Source: an uncultured Clostridia bacterium (GTDB lineage: Bacteria; Bacillota; Clostridia; Oscillospirales; JAAYOS01). From it: 36,961 bases of DNA. Under the pieces are notes generated by a model that saw nothing but the letters and a program-made list of their open reading frames with translations, was not told the DNA's origin and did not search any database. The translations under genes and the position numbers were made by a program. The stretch covers positions 1-36,961 of the forward strand of contig CAMNWZ010000003.1 in assembly GCA_946566645.1 (NCBI GenBank), read 5' to 3'. Positions 35,113 to 36,961 of this stretch are shown here, one piece after another. Position 1 is the stretch's first letter. The number at the start of each line of letters is the position of its first letter.

Positions 35113-35640
35113 ATGAATAGCAGGAAGATCAGGGACATCGTCATAGCGGCGATGGTCGGTGCCGTGTACGCGGCGCTCACGCTTGTCGTGCCGGCGCTCA
35201 GCTTCGGCGCGGTGCAGTTTCGGTTCAGCGAGGCGCTCTGTGTGCTGCCCTTCTTCATGCCGCATACGGCGTGGGGACTGGCGGTCGGCTGTGCGTTTGC
35301 GAATCTGTTCGGCGGCTTCGGCTGGATGGACATCGTGTTCGGCAGCCTCGCGACGCTCGCCGCGGGGCTTATCGCGTCTCGGACGAAGCATCGCGTGCTC
35401 GTGCCGCTGCCGGCGGTGCTGATAAACGCGGTGGTCGTCGGCGCGGTGATATCCTACAGCATGGCGGGCACGAGCGCCGCCTTCGGGGGAGTATTCGCGT
35501 GGAACATGCTCACCGTCGGCGCGGGTCAGCTCGGCGCGTGCTACGGACTTGGGCTGCCGCTCATCTACGCTCTTCCGAATATTCGTCCGCTGAGAAAATA
35601 TTTTGCACAAAATTTGACAGGGGAGACCGAACATGACTAA
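35113..35640 (+). CDS. queT: QueT-family (COG4708) queuosine precursor transporter
   Basis: RDIVIAAMVGAVYAALTLVVPALSFGAVQFRFSEALCVLPFFMPHTAWGLAVGCAFANLFGG..MDIVFGSLATLAAG. Confidence 0.93.
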   Translation: MNSRKIRDIVIAAMVGAVYAALTLVVPALSFGAVQFRFSEALCVLPFFMPHTAWGLAVGCAFANLFGGFGWMDIVFGSLATLAAGLIASRTKHRVLVPLPAVLINAVVVGAVISYSMAGTSAAFGGVFAWNMLTVGAGQLGACYGLGLPLIYALPNIRPLRKYFAQNLTGETEHD

Positions 35641-36076
35641 GACTAAGGGCGGGCTTAAACCGCAGACGCTCGGCGCGATACTGATACTGCTCGCGATAAC
35701 GATAGGGATATTCCTGCCGTGGTACAGCGGAATGTCGCTGCTCAGCGTGATAGTCGGGGGACTAAGCGCGAGCGGAAGCCTCGGCGCGCTCGGCGCTATG
35801 CTAGATTTCAGCGCGATGTCCAGCCTGATAACCGCCATCTTCGTGCTGCTCGCGCTGATGACCGTCGGCTCGATAGCGTTCGGCGTGCGGACGGTGGTGA
35901 CGTCGTTCGGCACGCGTCCGAAGGGCATGACCCCTTGCGGACTGCTGATATTCGTCATCGCGGCTGCGGCGTTCGCGGTGGTGATGGTGGTCGGAAGCAT
36001 AGGATCGGTGCAGCCCGGGCTTTGGCTCTGCCTCATCGCCGGACTGGCTTCGCTGCTGTGGGGCATATTCGCTTAA
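35633..36076 (+). CDS. Small polytopic membrane protein, unknown function
   Basis: 147 aa with about four hydrophobic segments; 8-bp overlap with queT suggests translational coupling. Confidence 0.7.
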   Translation: MTKTKGGLKPQTLGAILILLAITIGIFLPWYSGMSLLSVIVGGLSASGSLGALGAMLDFSAMSSLITAIFVLLALMTVGSIAFGVRTVVTSFGTRPKGMTPCGLLIFVIAAAAFAVVMVVGSIGSVQPGLWLCLIAGLASLLWGIFA

Positions 36077-36104
36077 ACGACACTGAAATTCGTCATTTTG
36101 ACTA

Positions 36105-36133
36105 TTGACTGTGTCGATGCGCGGTGCTAGAAT
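36105..36133 (+). promoter_or_regulatory. Sigma70-like promoter for small lipoprotein
   Basis: TTGACT - 17 bp - TAGAAT. Confidence 0.6.
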
Positions 36134-36199
36134 AAACCACGGTTTTGAAGTCGGCTTTAAACCGATTTCGACAATAATTATTTTGAGGAGAGAGTGGAA

Positions 36200-36598
36200 A
36201 TGAAGAAATTTGCGGCACTTTTCCTCGCGGTTGTTCTGGCGTTTTCGCTGGTAGCCTGCGGAGGACAGGACGGCGCGTCGGCGCTGAAGAAGTATGTTGA
36301 GTCGGACGAGTTCCAGGCACAGGTTCAGACGCTGACCAGCCAGTATGAGCAGCTGGGCATGAAGCTGGAGATCGGCGTCGAGGGCGAGCAGCTTATCTAC
36401 ACCTGCACCTTTGCCGAGCAGATCGATAGCGAGCTGGGTGAGCAGTTCGAGGCTGCGCTCGATCAGCAGGCGGCTACCTTCGAGGGCATTGCAAGCCAGC
36501 TCAAGACCGAGCTGAAGATCGCGAACCCGACCGTGCTTGTCCAGTATATCAATGCTGACGGCAGCGAGCTTGCGAGCAAGACCTTCAGCGCGAAGTAA
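36200..36598 (+). CDS. Small secreted lipoprotein (DUF4854-like)
   Basis: MKKFAALFLAVVLAFSLVACGGQ lipobox; ALKKYVESDEFQAQVQTL...; RBS gaggagag. Confidence 0.8.
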   Translation: MKKFAALFLAVVLAFSLVACGGQDGASALKKYVESDEFQAQVQTLTSQYEQLGMKLEIGVEGEQLIYTCTFAEQIDSELGEQFEAALDQQAATFEGIASQLKTELKIANPTVLVQYINADGSELASKTFSAK

Positions 36599-36612
36599 TC
36601 GGATACATAGCG

Positions 36613-36649
36613 AAAAAACGGGCGACGCCGTGTGCGCCGTCCGTTTTTT
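36613..36649 (+). terminator. Intrinsic terminator
   Basis: aaaaaacgggcgacg ccgtgtg cgccgtccgtttttt hairpin with one mismatch. Confidence 0.75.
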
Positions 36650-36692
36650 ATTTCGGCATTTGCGGAAAGTTAGAAAAAATCGAAAAATCGGC

Positions 36693-36721
36693 TTGACAAA
36701 ACCGCGAACCTGTTGTACACT
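36693..36721 (+). promoter_or_regulatory. Upstream promoter (P1) of probable rRNA operon
   Basis: TTGACA - 17 bp - TACACT preceded by A-rich tracts. Confidence 0.6.
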
Positions 36722-36800
36722 ATCTAAGCTCGCCGAAATTGCGGGGTTTCGCGGGGTCGGCGGATGCGAAAATTTTTTCTGAAAAACTTCAAAAAAGGTA

Positions 36801-36829
36801 TTGACAGAGAAAACTATTCGCGCTATAAT
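36801..36829 (+). promoter_or_regulatory. Downstream promoter (P2) of probable rRNA operon
   Basis: Consensus TTGACA - 17 bp - TATAAT, followed by non-coding leader with hairpin 36875-36894 and 'accttgaaaattaaacaac', a string typical just upstream of clostridial 16S genes. Confidence 0.7.
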
Positions 36830-36961
36830 ATAATTCCCGCCTGGGGTGAACTTAACGCCGAGCGGGGCACTGAAATGTCCGAATACTCGGGCATGACAGC
36901 GAGAAGGGCAGCACCTTGAAAATTAAACAACGTGACCATTAAGTGCCAAGAGGAAGGTGTG

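Noticed and set aside
35106-35120. Four-codon uORF (ATG AAA AAT GAA TAG) overlapping queT start
   Set aside because: Too close to the SD compared with the queT ATG; likely chance in an A-rich start region.
1-36961. CRISPR arrays, transposases, integrases, phage genes, tRNAs
   Set aside because: Looked for periodic repeats, mobile-element ORFs and cloverleaf-like ends; none convincing was found by eye.

Overview
GC-rich window from a probable clostridial (Oscillospirales-like, inferred) chromosome or metagenomic clone. It is densely coding and contains: (i) a truncated sugar-ABC solute-binding protein followed by SGNH-hydrolase and type-B carboxylesterase genes; (ii) a minus-strand operon of Gfo/Idh/MocA oxidoreductase, TIM-barrel isomerase, ProC and a second TIM-barrel isomerase; (iii) a peptidase neighbourhood (M20 amidohydrolase, YgjP-type metallopeptidase, PmbA, TldD); (iv) a FecCD-type metal/siderophore ABC transporter; (v) a GH2 glycosidase convergent with a glucuronate/KDG pathway (SDR, UxuA, KdgK, Eda) and a metA unit; (vi) a long plus-strand [FeFe]-hydrogenase locus (about 23.0-31.4 kb) that joins a HydS-like putative sensory hydrogenase, two DRTGG-type proteins, two stand-alone HATPase proteins and a PHP phosphoesterase to a HydC/ferredoxin/HydB/HydA module; (vii) a metallophosphoesterase, PNPOx-like protein, M3 oligopeptidase, QueT and a small lipoprotein; (viii) tandem strong promoters at the right edge that look like an rRNA operon leader. 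The points most worth a second look are the hydrogenase signalling cluster, the missing cluster-ligand cysteine in HydA, an apparent internally deleted cytidine-deaminase relic with an in-frame TGA, the structured queT leader, and the PmbA ORF that reads through its own terminator. All family calls are from motif recognition by eye; no searches were run.
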